This document shows, piece after piece, positions 44,601 through 53,099 of a stretch of 64,000 bases of DNA. The position numbers and the translations under genes are program-made. How positions within the stretch are numbered: the stretch's first letter is position 1; every line of letters begins with the position of its first letter. The DNA comes from Taibaiella soli (lineage in GTDB: Bacteria > Bacteroidota > Bacteroidia > Chitinophagales > Chitinophagaceae), in NCBI RefSeq assembly GCF_003236175.1, contig NZ_QKTW01000025.1, forward strand, positions 147,606 through 211,605. The letters are read 5' to 3'. The notes below the pieces were generated by a model. That model was given only the letters and a program-made list of their open reading frames with translations. It did no database searches and had not been told where the DNA came from.

Positions 44601-45562
44601 TCGTGGCTGATGCCGTCACATTAGGAGAAGCCGATGTGCGCGGTCAGCAATTAATTCTGAGCAATACCATTATCGAGGATACCAGCTTTGTGGGTAACAG
44701 TGCCTTAATTCCGCAAGGTTATCATCTCGGTTCCAATATGCTGATTGGCGTACTTTCTACGCCGCCAAGTCAGGAACAACTCAACGAAAACGCCGCTCAT
44801 GATTGGTTTGGTTCGCCGGCCATAGCATTGCCACGTCGTCAGCAAAGTAATCCGTTCCCGGAAGAACTTACTTCCAGACCCTCGCCTATGCGCAGATTTG
44901 CTCGTGGCGTGGTGGAGTTTATCCGTATTATTCTTCCGGAAACAGCAATTCTCTGTTGCAGTATCCTGTTCATCGCATACACACATGATCTGGTAACACA
45001 AAAACCTTTGTGGCAAATCCTGCTCAATTTCCCGCTGTATTACCTATTCTTCATGGGTATTCCGGCATTCGCCATTACCATGGCTTTAAAATGGTTATTT
45101 GTAGGTAAATACAAACCGCAACAAAAACCGATGTGGACCTGGAAAGTTTGGCGCAGTGAGGCTATCACTTCTACTTACGAAGCTCTGTCAGTACCGTTCT
45201 TGCTCGATTACTTGCGCGGCACGCCATGGTTGCCGATTTTCCTTCGCTTCCTTGGCGTTAAAATCGGCCGCAGGGTTTGGATGAACTCTACCGATATCAC
45301 CGAATACGACATGGTCTCTATTGGCGACGATAGTGCCTTAAATGAAGACTGCGGACCGCAAACGCACTTATTCGAAGACCGCGTCATGAAAGTTGGTCCG
45401 GTGAAAATTGGTGAACGTTGCAGCGTAGGCGCACGTACCATCATTCTCTACGATAGCGAAATCGGCAACGACGTAAAACTCGAAGCACTTTCACTCGTGA
45501 TGAAAGGTGAAAACCTTTCGCCGTCCACAAACTGGATTGGCAGCCCGGTACAACCGAATTAA
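41618..45562 (+). CDS. Pls/PosA-family non-ribosomal peptide synthetase
   Basis: 1314 aa, nearly the same size as Streptomyces epsilon-poly-L-lysine synthetase. Layout: adenylation domain (about 20-510; YILYTSGSTGKPKG, NSYGPTETTVSAT, YRTGD, GRIDDQIKLRGYRIELGEIE, PSGKISRKALP); carrier domain (about 525-595; DLGGHSL, Ser552); then three repeats of two membrane helices followed by a left-handed-beta-helix acyltransferase-like domain (helices near 608 and 655, 855 and 895, 1105 and 1135). No thioesterase or classical HHxxxDG condensation domain. Pls-type enzymes join one amino acid to itself iteratively. The specificity residues start D-M-E, as in ornithine-type codes. Purine-rich ribosome site AAGGAAAAAG upstream. 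Product inferred: a cationic homo-poly(amino acid). Confidence 0.92.
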   Translation: MNFVSIVKGPNRPDLIREETLAEMFRQTAAAHPQNIALIFGKQSLTYAQLDQWSDAVAVYLHEKGIGRGAKIGFWWPRSIELHVAILGTIKAGASYVPLDREMPAERVEIVMEEVKADACFSQDPLNVHCPLLTVPPSPAADTKFEITEGPLPENYAYILYTSGSTGKPKGIPINHRQICHLVRAEESIFNIQPADKVYQGFSVSFDMWCEETWVSYLVGATLWVADATTAKSIDELDSVLRDNKITILHAVPSLLAVMDDNIPSLRLINAGGEACTRQVLDRWATPQREFFNSYGPTETTVSATMAKLKPGDVITIGQPLPNYNLAVVDEHFAPLPFGERGELIITGPGVSDGYVNLPQLTAEKFVNKPETLHELPGDRLYRTGDAAVITPDGAVDFQGRIDDQIKLRGYRIELGEIETRLSHLPNVAAAAVAVKKDANDQDQLVGYVVPEDEVNFSESELRLELAKFLPPYMVPGTIVSLKEMPRMPSGKISRKALPVPESFAFKADTDTGSIDNTAPMPARVLQVLHKMFPGREIDLQQDFFTDLGGHSLLAAALVSRLRRDAGVPQASLKDVYLHRPLAVLAANWEVKATQTEKKEKAAFNSVPTYRFLLCWLAQTVSLLFFFGLFAVQIFIPYLGYYYIAEDDPNKLGTAIFTALSMFCIIPPFFSALSIIIKWLVIGKFKEGDYPLWGSYYFRWWFVKTMQRLLPSQFLNGTPLFPTYLRLLGVKVAKDAQLSNMTIGAEDLVTIDSDASLSSQTVINNAWVEDGLLKIRSTYIGAHAYIGSSAVIAGDARVEDWGELQDLSYLPAGKVIGEAEVWQGSPAQLKEKKSVADLPQPLQVSAFTRGKYSMFFLLTLLVFPFVVLLPLLPTVLIIHHMDEAAPAYNFNYFSVMPALALAYIILFAFVTIFLTRFLQAGIRPGKYPIYSLFYLRKWFADQLMSLSLIVLHPIYATLFVSNFFRALGAKIGKNTEISTASSVTHPLLKIGHDAFVADAVTLGEADVRGQQLILSNTIIEDTSFVGNSALIPQGYHLGSNMLIGVLSTPPSQEQLNENAAHDWFGSPAIALPRRQQSNPFPEELTSRPSPMRRFARGVVEFIRIILPETAILCCSILFIAYTHDLVTQKPLWQILLNFPLYYLFFMGIPAFAITMALKWLFVGKYKPQQKPMWTWKVWRSEAITSTYEALSVPFLLDYLRGTPWLPIFLRFLGVKIGRRVWMNSTDITEYDMVSIGDDSALNEDCGPQTHLFEDRVMKVGPVKIGERCSVGARTIILYDSEIGNDVKLEALSLVMKGENLSPSTNWIGSPVQPN

Positions 45563-45856
45563 AGCAATGGTTAATGGTCAATGGTGAATAGTGGTCAAAG
45601 GTGAAACGTCAAACGTCAAATGCTGTAGAGACGTTGCATGCAGCGTCTCCAGATAACACGAGGCCGTAGTGCCGCCGCGAGAAAAAAACTTACCCTCTTG
45701 CGAAAAACTCACGCACGTTGGAAGTTCTCCTCCTTTGAAGGAGTTAGAGGAGGCTTCAAGTTTTAAGTTTTAGGCAACACCCATCCTACCGTAGTGTCGC
45801 CGTGAGAAAAAATGCTGCTTTGCTCCTTATGTAGCTTTGCGGAAAATCCACTCGTG
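45563..45856. repeat. Intergenic repeat cluster after the synthetase gene
   Basis: No gene. From left: family-G text (GGTCAATGGTGAATAGTGGT, 45570-45620); a 22-base palindrome GAGACGTTGCATGCAGCGTC-TC (45628-45649); family F (CCGTAGTGCCGCCGCGAGAA, 45663-45690); family B (GTTCTCCTCCTTTGAAGGAG then TTAGAGGAGGC, 45723-45755); a second family F (45787-45812). Confidence 0.65.
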
Positions 45857-45885
45857 TTTGGAAAAACGTTAGGCTTTTAGCTTTG
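45857..45885 (+). promoter_or_regulatory. Bacteroidota promoter of the 45930 gene
   Basis: TTTG at 45857-45860 and a perfect TAGCTTTG at 45878-45885, spacer 17. The ATG is 45 bases downstream. Confidence 0.55.
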
Positions 45886-45929
45886 TGTATTTCCCCCATT
45901 TTTCGTAAATTAGTAGAAATTAAACGCAT

Positions 45930-46649
45930 ATGAACCTGAGTGAAACCTGGTTTATAGAAGGGGATATCGATTTCGAGCTGCAGAAATATAAACTACTCGC
46001 CTACTTACAGGAAGTTCAGACTTATTTCAACGAAACGAAGCTCTATCCGAAGCTTTCCGATCTCATTTTCCATTACAACAACCTTACTTCTTTCCGCAAG
46101 AATAAGAAGCTGTTGCAGGACCATTTTCCTAAACGTATTGACGAAGTAAATGCCGAAAAACTAGAACTGGTGTATCAGCAGATGCTCGCCGATAGCGAAT
46201 TGATGCAGGAACTGGAAAATATTATTGCCTTCGCTATCGCCAATATCCGACCGATCATTGAAGACGGAACAGGCATCTATGAATTTGTAGAAAAGCAACT
46301 GCATATTGAACCCGTTGGCATTTTACCGCTGTACAAAAACGAAGGCTATGTATTGCTGCGTTACGGCAGCGTACAGGAAGTGCGCGTCTATTCTTACACC
46401 ATTACCCTTTACGAGCACAAAGACGCGCGTTACAGAGGTATAAAAATGGATCTCATCAGCAGTATCGACGGCGGCGTTATCTACACCTCCGAAATGATCA
46501 AACGCGAGATTATCCGTAATAATCCACAGATGCCTAATCCGGCTGTTTATAGTATCGATACAGAATATAGCTTCCCGCTGGATGAAACTTTATTACCTAT
46601 TGCTAAACGTCTTTTAGTACAATACATAGGCCGGGAAAAGGCGGCATAA
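45930..46649 (+). CDS. Conserved-looking protein of unknown function
   Basis: 239 aa, cytoplasmic (no signal or membrane segment). The N-terminal half is helical (FELQKYKLLAYLQEVQTYFN, FRKNKKLLQDHFPKRIDEV) and the C-terminal half beta-rich (GYVLLRYGSVQEVRVYSYTI, YRGIKMDLISSI, YSIDTEYSFPLDETLLPIAK). I have seen this shape as an unnamed Bacteroidota protein but cannot name a family. Has its own promoter-like boxes. Next gene (S9 peptidase) is 85 bases downstream. Confidence 0.7.
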   Translation: MNLSETWFIEGDIDFELQKYKLLAYLQEVQTYFNETKLYPKLSDLIFHYNNLTSFRKNKKLLQDHFPKRIDEVNAEKLELVYQQMLADSELMQELENIIAFAIANIRPIIEDGTGIYEFVEKQLHIEPVGILPLYKNEGYVLLRYGSVQEVRVYSYTITLYEHKDARYRGIKMDLISSIDGGVIYTSEMIKREIIRNNPQMPNPAVYSIDTEYSFPLDETLLPIAKRLLVQYIGREKAA

Positions 46650-46734
46650 AAAGGGGTATTTTCACTTATTACTCCCTGCAAATCAATTTTCTTCGGCGGT
46701 TTTATATACATTTATCATAATACAATATGTAATT

Positions 46735-48654
46735 ATGAATAAACTTATGCTGCTAATTTCGGCAGGGATATTGTTTACATACAGCAGTTGTAAACAACCC
46801 GAAGCCAAAGAAACCCCTGCGCCGCACATCGACATGAAGTTATTCTTCAAAAATCCGGCTAAAGCAGGCTTCCGTATTTCCCCCGACGGACAATATTTTT
46901 CCTACCGTGCCGACTACAAAGGCAAAACCAACATTTACGTTCAAAAAACAACCGACACAACGCCAGTACGCGTTACTAACGACACATTGCGCAGCATCTC
47001 CTCCTATTTCTGGAAAGGTGATCGCATCGTATATGCCCAGGATATTGGCGGCGATGAAAACTTCCAGGTCTTTTCGGTAAAACCGGATGGATCAGACATG
47101 AAAGCGCTGACGCCATTCCCTGGTTTCCGTTCGGACGTGTATGACGATTTCCGTTTTATTCCCGGAAAGGAAAAATTAATGCTGGTCGGTATTAATAAAC
47201 GTAACAAAGAATATTTTGATCCTTATTTGCTGAATATCGAAACCGGCGAACTGACGCTGCTTTACGACAACAAACAAAACTTCGACAGCTGGTATCCGGA
47301 CAATACAGGTATGCTTCGGATGGCTACCAAAACAGATGGCGTCAACATTACTTATCTATATAGAAATACCGACAAAGACAGTTTTCAGACCCTATTGACC
47401 ACCAATTTTAAAGAAGGGTTTTATCCACAGGCTTTCGATGCTGAAAATAAAACCATCTATGTGATGAGCAATCTGGGCCGTGATAAACTGACTTTAGTAC
47501 GCTATGATCCGGTGGCCAAAAAAGAAGTAGAAGAATTGTTTAAAAATAACGATTACGATCTGCAAGGCATCGACTATGACCGCAAAACCAATAAGCTGAT
47601 CAGCGTGAGCTGGGAAGGCGAAAAAACGGAAGAACATTATTTCGACAAAGATCGTGGCGACCGCATCGCTGAGCTGAAAAAAAAGTTTCCGGGTTTTGAT
47701 GTGATGCTCACTACCTACGACGACAATATGACCAAAGGCATCGTCTGGACAGGAAATGATGTAACACCGGCAAAATATTATCTCTACGATTTTGCCACAC
47801 GCGATGCAAAGGAAGTTGCAAATGCCTATCCATGGCTTAATGCAGAAGACCTTGCACCAATGAAACCAATTCAGTACAAAACCAGAGATGGCCTAACCGT
47901 ACACGCTTACCTTACATTACCGAAAGGTGTTGCTGCTAAAAATCTGCCAGTGGTCATTAACCCACATGGCGGTCCTTGGGCCAGAGATGGTTGGGGGTAC
48001 GATCCCGAAGTACAGTTCCTGGCCAACAGAGGTTATGCTGTCTTACAAATGAACTATCGCGGTAGTACAGGTTATGGAAAACAATTCTGGGAATCTTCAT
48101 TCAAACAATGGGGCAAAAAAATGCAGGATGATATCACCGATGGTGTTGAATACCTAAAAAAAGAAGGCATCGCGGATCCTAAGCGTATTGCCATTTACGG
48201 CGGCAGTTACGGAGGTTACGCAACGTTGGCGGGTGTTACATTCACTCCCGATCTATACGCCTGTGCCGTGGATTATGTAGGCGTGAGCAATCTGTTTACG
48301 TTTATGAAAACAATTCCACCATACTGGAAACCTTACCTCGATCAGTTTTATGAAATGGTAGGCTCGCCAACTAAAGACAGTCTATTGCTGGCCGAAGCTT
48401 CGCCGGTTTTGCATGTCGATAAAATAAAAACGCCGTTGTTTATTGCCCAGGGCGCTAATGATCCGCGCGTGAATAAAGCTGAAAGCGATCAGATGGTTGC
48501 TGCGCTGAAAGCACGTGGCGTTGATGTACAGTACATGGTAAAAAACAACGAAGGGCATGGCTTTCACAATGAAGACAATCGTTTCGATTTTTATGGCGCT
48601 ATGGAACAATTCCTGGCAAAATATCTGAAACCGCAAGCGGTAGCTGAGAAATAA
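46735..48654 (+). CDS. S9-family serine peptidase (prolyl oligopeptidase-like), lipoprotein
   Basis: 639 aa. The N-terminus is a lipoprotein signal with lipobox YSSC. Residues about 30-380 form a beta-propeller (ISPDGQYFSYRADYKGKTN, NVYVQKTT-type strands). The C-terminal alpha/beta-hydrolase domain has INPHGGPWARDGW, the nucleophile elbow GGSYGGYAT, the acid loop GANDPRVNKAES and the His in NEGHGFHN. These enzymes are dipeptidyl- or acyl-aminopeptidases in the periplasm or outer membrane. Location 1.2 kb after the poly(amino acid) synthetase is noted but a link is speculative. Confidence 0.93.
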   Translation: MNKLMLLISAGILFTYSSCKQPEAKETPAPHIDMKLFFKNPAKAGFRISPDGQYFSYRADYKGKTNIYVQKTTDTTPVRVTNDTLRSISSYFWKGDRIVYAQDIGGDENFQVFSVKPDGSDMKALTPFPGFRSDVYDDFRFIPGKEKLMLVGINKRNKEYFDPYLLNIETGELTLLYDNKQNFDSWYPDNTGMLRMATKTDGVNITYLYRNTDKDSFQTLLTTNFKEGFYPQAFDAENKTIYVMSNLGRDKLTLVRYDPVAKKEVEELFKNNDYDLQGIDYDRKTNKLISVSWEGEKTEEHYFDKDRGDRIAELKKKFPGFDVMLTTYDDNMTKGIVWTGNDVTPAKYYLYDFATRDAKEVANAYPWLNAEDLAPMKPIQYKTRDGLTVHAYLTLPKGVAAKNLPVVINPHGGPWARDGWGYDPEVQFLANRGYAVLQMNYRGSTGYGKQFWESSFKQWGKKMQDDITDGVEYLKKEGIADPKRIAIYGGSYGGYATLAGVTFTPDLYACAVDYVGVSNLFTFMKTIPPYWKPYLDQFYEMVGSPTKDSLLLAEASPVLHVDKIKTPLFIAQGANDPRVNKAESDQMVAALKARGVDVQYMVKNNEGHGFHNEDNRFDFYGAMEQFLAKYLKPQAVAEK

Positions 48655-48897
48655 TATTGTGAACGGTGAATTGTCAGTTGTGAGTTTTCACTTATTATTA
48701 TAACAAAACGGTCAGACACTTTAATTGTCTGACCGTCTTTTTTTGGCGAGTGTTCTTTCCACAATACAGTAGGGACTCAGATGTCTATGAGTTCTGCCGG
48801 ATTACATCAGGGCATTACAGGTCTGATGCAATCAGATTGAATTATTCAGACACGAGTGATCCTATGGAACACTCGCACCAGACTTTTGACTTTTGAC
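48655..48897. repeat. Intergenic repeats after the S9 gene
   Basis: Family-G text (GTGAACGGTGAATTGTCAGT, 48659-48690), a terminator, a family-H copy (48847-48886, starts AGACACGAGTG, ends GCACCAGAC) and a TTTTGACTTTTGACTTA run adjoining the NDH-2 stop. Confidence 0.5.
48708..48744 (+). terminator. Terminator after the S9 peptidase gene
   Basis: Stem ACGGTCAGACA/TGTCTGACCGT, loop 7, then seven T. Confidence 0.85.
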
Positions 48898-50196
48898 TTA
48901 AGCATCCGCCGGCAATTCCTTATATTCCTTCGCCAATTCCACTTCCTTCTTCGTCGGTAATAAAATCAATCGCAGCGTGGTATCATTCGTGAAATAACTG
49001 ATCGCCCAATTGATAAAAATGATGAGTCTGTTTTTCACACTTACAATCAGCATCAGGTGCAGAAACATCCAGGTCAACCACGCAAACACACCCTGAAAAC
49101 TAACCCAGGGTAAATCAACTACAGCTTTACGTTTACCCACAGTCGCCATTGTACCGGGATTCTTATAAGTAAACGGCTCCATCTTTTTATCGTGCAAAAG
49201 ATGCTTCAGATTGCCCGCTAAATGTGCAGCTTGTTTGATCGCAACATTCGCCAGTTGCGGATGTCCTTTCGGCCAATCTTTCGTTTCCATATACGCAATG
49301 TCACCAATAGCAAAAACATTCTTCAAACCATCTACCTGACTCATTTCATCCACCTTCAGGCGGTTGCCACGCACCACAGGTTCTTTCGGAATTCCGGGCG
49401 GAACATTTCCGGAAACACCCGCAGCCCAAATGAGATTATGCGTATCAATCGTCCTCCCATCCTGCATTTCCACTTTCCTGCCATCATAGTCTTTTACCAA
49501 CGCATTCGTCCATACTTGTACACCCAGCTTTTCCAGATACTCCTGTGATTTTTTCTGAGACGCTTCACTCATCGCAAGCAACGTATGCGGACTACCTTCC
49601 ACCAGATAAATCGTAAGCTTTGAAAAATCCATATCCGGATAATCCTTTGGCAATACATTCTTTTTCATTTCCGCCAACGCACCTGCAAGCTCTACGCCTG
49701 TTGGGCCACCACCCGCCACCACTATATTCATGATACGTTTGGTTTCTTCTTCATCGGCATTTAATGCTTCTTCAAAATTGAGCAGAATACGATTACGCAA
49801 CGCAATCGCTTCGGTACTCGACTTCATCGGAAACGCATATTTTTCAAGGTTTTTATTCCCGAAAAAATTAGAGGTACATCCTGTTGCAATGACGAGATAA
49901 TCATAGGGAAAATAACCCGCCACATCCGTGTAAACCACCTGATTATTGGTATTAATATTGGTCACTTTACCAATACGGATGTGTACGTTTTCTTTCTTCT
50001 GAAAAACCTTACGAAGCGGAAAAGAAATGGAACTTGGTTCAAGCCTGGCGGTAGCTACCTGATAGAAAAGCGGCTGAAACTGGTGGAAATTATACTGGTC
50101 AATCAAGGTGATTTCATACTCACTGTTCTTGATTCTGCGGGCTAGTTGTAACCCCGCAAATCCCGCACCCAAAATGACGATACGACGTTTGTCCAT
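48898..50196 (-). CDS. ndh: Type II NADH dehydrogenase (NDH-2)
   Basis: 432 aa FAD/NAD oxidoreductase. FAD site VILGAGFAGLQLARRI (6-21); NAD site IVVAGGGPTGVELAGALAEM; late VFAIGDIAYMETKDWPKGHP binds FAD. Near the C-terminus there are hydrophobic helices (FAWLTWMFLHLMLIVSV, FINWAISYF) that hold it at the membrane. It transfers electrons from NADH to quinone without proton pumping. Monocistronic. Confidence 0.92.
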   Translation of the reverse strand: MDKRRIVILGAGFAGLQLARRIKNSEYEITLIDQYNFHQFQPLFYQVATARLEPSSISFPLRKVFQKKENVHIRIGKVTNINTNNQVVYTDVAGYFPYDYLVIATGCTSNFFGNKNLEKYAFPMKSSTEAIALRNRILLNFEEALNADEEETKRIMNIVVAGGGPTGVELAGALAEMKKNVLPKDYPDMDFSKLTIYLVEGSPHTLLAMSEASQKKSQEYLEKLGVQVWTNALVKDYDGRKVEMQDGRTIDTHNLIWAAGVSGNVPPGIPKEPVVRGNRLKVDEMSQVDGLKNVFAIGDIAYMETKDWPKGHPQLANVAIKQAAHLAGNLKHLLHDKKMEPFTYKNPGTMATVGKRKAVVDLPWVSFQGVFAWLTWMFLHLMLIVSVKNRLIIFINWAISYFTNDTTLRLILLPTKKEVELAKEYKELPADA

Positions 50197-50521
50197 GGGT
50201 ATTAATTATTTGGTTAAGCAAAATTACAGCGGCCCAGAGGTCTTGTCAAACAGGCTTTATCTAAGGCTGCGTAAACATTCTCTATAATAGCAAGACAACA
50301 AGATCATACCAGCAAAATTATCCGATAACAGAACTGCTCCCGATTTACAGGAGCAGTTTTTAAATAATTATTTAGTCAGTGCCTTTGCTACTATTAAACT
50401 TCGTTGCGTCGCTCCGTTCATCAACATTGCTACTATAGAGCATCCCTCTACAGGCCCCTTACTGGCGCGAGTGTTCCGAAGGGCACTCGTGCAGTCTCCC
50501 GACTGCTACTAAGACAACTTC
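50197..50521. repeat. Intergenic region with D and H repeats
   Basis: About 325 bases, no gene seen. Contains a family-D copy (50384-50440, ACTTCGTTGCGTCGCTCCGT then TCATCAACATTGCTACTA) and a family-H copy (50460-50498, CTGGCGCGAGTGTTCCGAAG then GGCACTCGTGC), matching 32853 and 23131. Confidence 0.55.
50332..50361 (+). terminator. Hairpin with T-run, orphan terminator
   Basis: Stem AACTGCTCC/GGAGCAGTT, loop 9, T-run on the plus side, although no plus-strand gene precedes it. Could serve a small RNA or be a remnant. Confidence 0.4.
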
Positions 50522-50905
50522 CTATGAAGACGCATGCAATCCCATCTTATTACCCTCAGTATCTGTAAAGAAAGCCATGTAGCCCACTTGCTCATTGATC
50601 AATGTTTTCGGCATCACAACTTTGCCGCCTGCGCTTTCTACACGATCCACCACCTTCTGAATATCCGGATTCGCGTTCAGATAAACCAACGCACCATCCA
50701 TCGAAGGTTTGTGCATATCGCTTTTCACCAACGCGCCAGACACTTTACCATTGCCATCCTCAAAAGGAAGAAACCCCATTTCCATACCCATCATGTTGTC
50801 AACAGCAATGTTGATGTCAAAAACTTTATCATAAAAGTTCTTCGCTCTTTGCATATCGGTTACTGGTATTTCAAACCAGTTTAAAGCATTTGCATCTTTA
50901 TTCAT
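50522..50905 (-). CDS. VOC-family (glyoxalase-like) protein
   Basis: 127 aa, single VOC unit: NWFEIPVTDMQRAKNFYDKVF at the start, KVSGALVKSDMHKPSMDGALVYLN, and AFFTDTEGNKMGLHA at the end. VOC proteins use a metal and act as isomerases, dioxygenases or resistance proteins; the specific substrate is unknown. Monocistronic. Confidence 0.9.
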   Translation of the reverse strand: MNKDANALNWFEIPVTDMQRAKNFYDKVFDINIAVDNMMGMEMGFLPFEDGNGKVSGALVKSDMHKPSMDGALVYLNANPDIQKVVDRVESAGGKVVMPKTLINEQVGYMAFFTDTEGNKMGLHASS

Positions 50906-51212
50906 GACGAAATATTTTAATTCAAAATTATCATTAAAGGAGGGCTTCTGGAGTTAATTTTAAAACAATTCAGGAATGAGTTTTGAACGGTGAATGATCA
51001 ACCATTGAACCTGCGAGTGTTTAATAACATGTCTCCTCGACGCAGGGGAGGTCCCGCAAAATGTGTACCTTGAATAACCCGCATCTCTTTACGTTCCTAA
51101 GTTTAATGGTCAAACGACTTGGAGTCGTCCGACCAATAAAAGCGCCGTGCCTTTATACCTCCGCGAGAACCGCACTAGGAGTTCTCCTCCTCCGAAGGAG
51201 CTGGAGGAAGCC
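50906..51212. repeat. Intergenic region with C and B repeats
   Basis: No gene. Family-G text at 50984-51010. A family-C palindrome relative (51105-51136, ATGGTCAAACGACTTGGAGT then CGTCCGACCAAT) matches the perfect palindrome at 32913. A family-B copy is at 51178-51212 (GGAGTTCTCCTCCTCCGAAG then GAGCTGGAGGAAGCC). Confidence 0.6.
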
Positions 51213-51241
51213 AAAAAAACGGCGACCATCTGGCCGCCGTT
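51213..51241 (-). terminator. Terminator of rny
   Basis: Minus-strand stem AACGGCG...CGCCGTT followed by seven T. Confidence 0.85.
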
Positions 51242-51266
51242 CTCAAAATATAATGTGTGTAGTAAA

Positions 51267-52841
51267 TTATCGTGCAATATTTACCGCGCGTAGTTCACGG
51301 ATTACAGTCACTTTAATCTGACCCGGATACTGCATTTCCTTCTGGATTTTATCTGCAATTTCAAATGACAAACGATCACTATCTGCATCAGTTACTTTGT
51401 CAGCTTCTACAATCACACGCAGTTCACGGCCCGCCTGAATCGCATACGCTTTTTCAACGCCATTGTAAGCCATTGCCAAACCTTCGAGATCCTTGATACG
51501 TTGCAGGTAGCTTTGCATCATTTCGCGACGCGCACCCGGACGTGCACCGCTAATTGCATCACAAGCCTGAACGATCGGAGAAATGATATAAGTCATTTCC
51601 ATTTCATCGTGGTGTGCACCGATCGCATTCACGATCGCAGCATGTTCACCAGCTTTCTCCGCCAGTTTAGCACCCAGCAATGCGTGGCTCAGTTCAGTTT
51701 CCTCATCAGGCACTTTACCAATATCGTGGAGTAAACCAGCGCGTTTTGCAAGCTTCACCACTTTCTGACCAAGACCCAGTTCAGCAGCCATGATACCACA
51801 AAGGTTCGCGGTTTCTTTAGAGTGCATCAACAGGTTTTGACCATAAGAAGAACGGAAACGCATTTTACCCACCATACGCACCAGATCTTTGTGCAAACCG
51901 TGAATACCAAGTTCAATGATGGTACGTTCACCGATTTCCATCACCTGCTCTTCCATTTGTTTCTTGGTTTTTTCAACCACTTCCTCAATACGTGCCGGGT
52001 GAATACGACCATCCTGAACGAGGCGCTGCAGCGACAAACGCGCTACTTCACGACGAAGTGGATCAAAACAGCTCAGTACAATTGCTTCAGGAGTATCGTC
52101 AATAATCAGATCAACACCGGTTGCTGCTTCCAGCGCACGGATATTACGGCCTTCACGACCAATGATCTGACCTTTGATTTCATCGCTTTCCAGATTGAAA
52201 ACAGTAATCGCATTTTCAATAGTTTGTTCTGCGGCAGTACGTTGAATAGTCTGGATAACGATCTTTTTCGCTTCTTTTGACGCATTCAGCTTAGCTTCTT
52301 CCATGATCTCTTTCACATGGGCCATAGCGCGGGTGCGTGCTTCTTCTTTCACCACTTCTACCAGCTCTGCTTTTGCTTCTTCAGCGCTCAGACCTGATAC
52401 TTTTTCAAGACGTTTGATGTGTTCTTCCTGGTGTTTTTCCAGTTCAGTACGTTTAATAGCAACTACTTCGAGTTGTTTATCCAGGTTTTCCTTCAGTTGA
52501 TCATATTCCTGGATTTGTTTCTGAAGGTTCGCATTTTTGTCGTTGAGGCTCTGTTGCTGTTGCTTGGTACGATTTTCAAGCTCTACCACTTTCTGATTGC
52601 GCTGCATGATCTCTTTCTCGTTCTCAGATTTCAGCTGCAGAAAATGTTCTTTTGCTTCCAGTATTTTCTTTTCTTTTAAAGTTTCACCATGCACCTTAGC
52701 ATCTTCTATAATCTTCTTGCTCTGCTGGTTAGCCTCATCGATTTGTATTTGTGTATTTTTTGCAAAAATGAATTTCCCCAGAAAAATACCTATTAAGATA
52801 GCCACTACCGCGACGACAGCAGCAATAATTGTTGATCCCAT
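51267..52841 (-). CDS. rny: Ribonuclease Y
   Basis: 524 aa. N-terminal membrane anchor (4-25), long coiled coil (about 30-200, rich in Glu/Lys/Gln), KH domain (about 210-275, [31 protein letters not shown]), HD domain (about 335-430, [12 protein letters not shown] and GAHHDEME) and a short C-terminal domain. RNase Y is a membrane-bound endoribonuclease that starts mRNA decay. Monocistronic; starts divergently from the NlpC/P60 gene. Confidence 0.97.
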   Translation of the reverse strand: MGSTIIAAVVAVVAILIGIFLGKFIFAKNTQIQIDEANQQSKKIIEDAKVHGETLKEKKILEAKEHFLQLKSENEKEIMQRNQKVVELENRTKQQQQSLNDKNANLQKQIQEYDQLKENLDKQLEVVAIKRTELEKHQEEHIKRLEKVSGLSAEEAKAELVEVVKEEARTRAMAHVKEIMEEAKLNASKEAKKIVIQTIQRTAAEQTIENAITVFNLESDEIKGQIIGREGRNIRALEAATGVDLIIDDTPEAIVLSCFDPLRREVARLSLQRLVQDGRIHPARIEEVVEKTKKQMEEQVMEIGERTIIELGIHGLHKDLVRMVGKMRFRSSYGQNLLMHSKETANLCGIMAAELGLGQKVVKLAKRAGLLHDIGKVPDEETELSHALLGAKLAEKAGEHAAIVNAIGAHHDEMEMTYIISPIVQACDAISGARPGARREMMQSYLQRIKDLEGLAMAYNGVEKAYAIQAGRELRVIVEADKVTDADSDRLSFEIADKIQKEMQYPGQIKVTVIRELRAVNIAR

Positions 52842-53099
52842 AATTTTTTTTAATGTTTAACCAATAATGAATCTGTTTAGTCCGTTTAAAAGCCAACTTC
52901 TATATAAAAATAAAAATACGGTCGACGTTTAGCGTGCTAAGTTAATAAAAGATTGTGATTAAATTAATCGCGTCCCGACAACACATATTGCACATTGTCA
53001 GTTATGTGATTATAATATTCAATTTCGCCACTATGTTATTAAAAATTTGACAAAGCGGTGTACTTTTAACCGGCTAAAATTTCCACCGCTATAGTTCAC

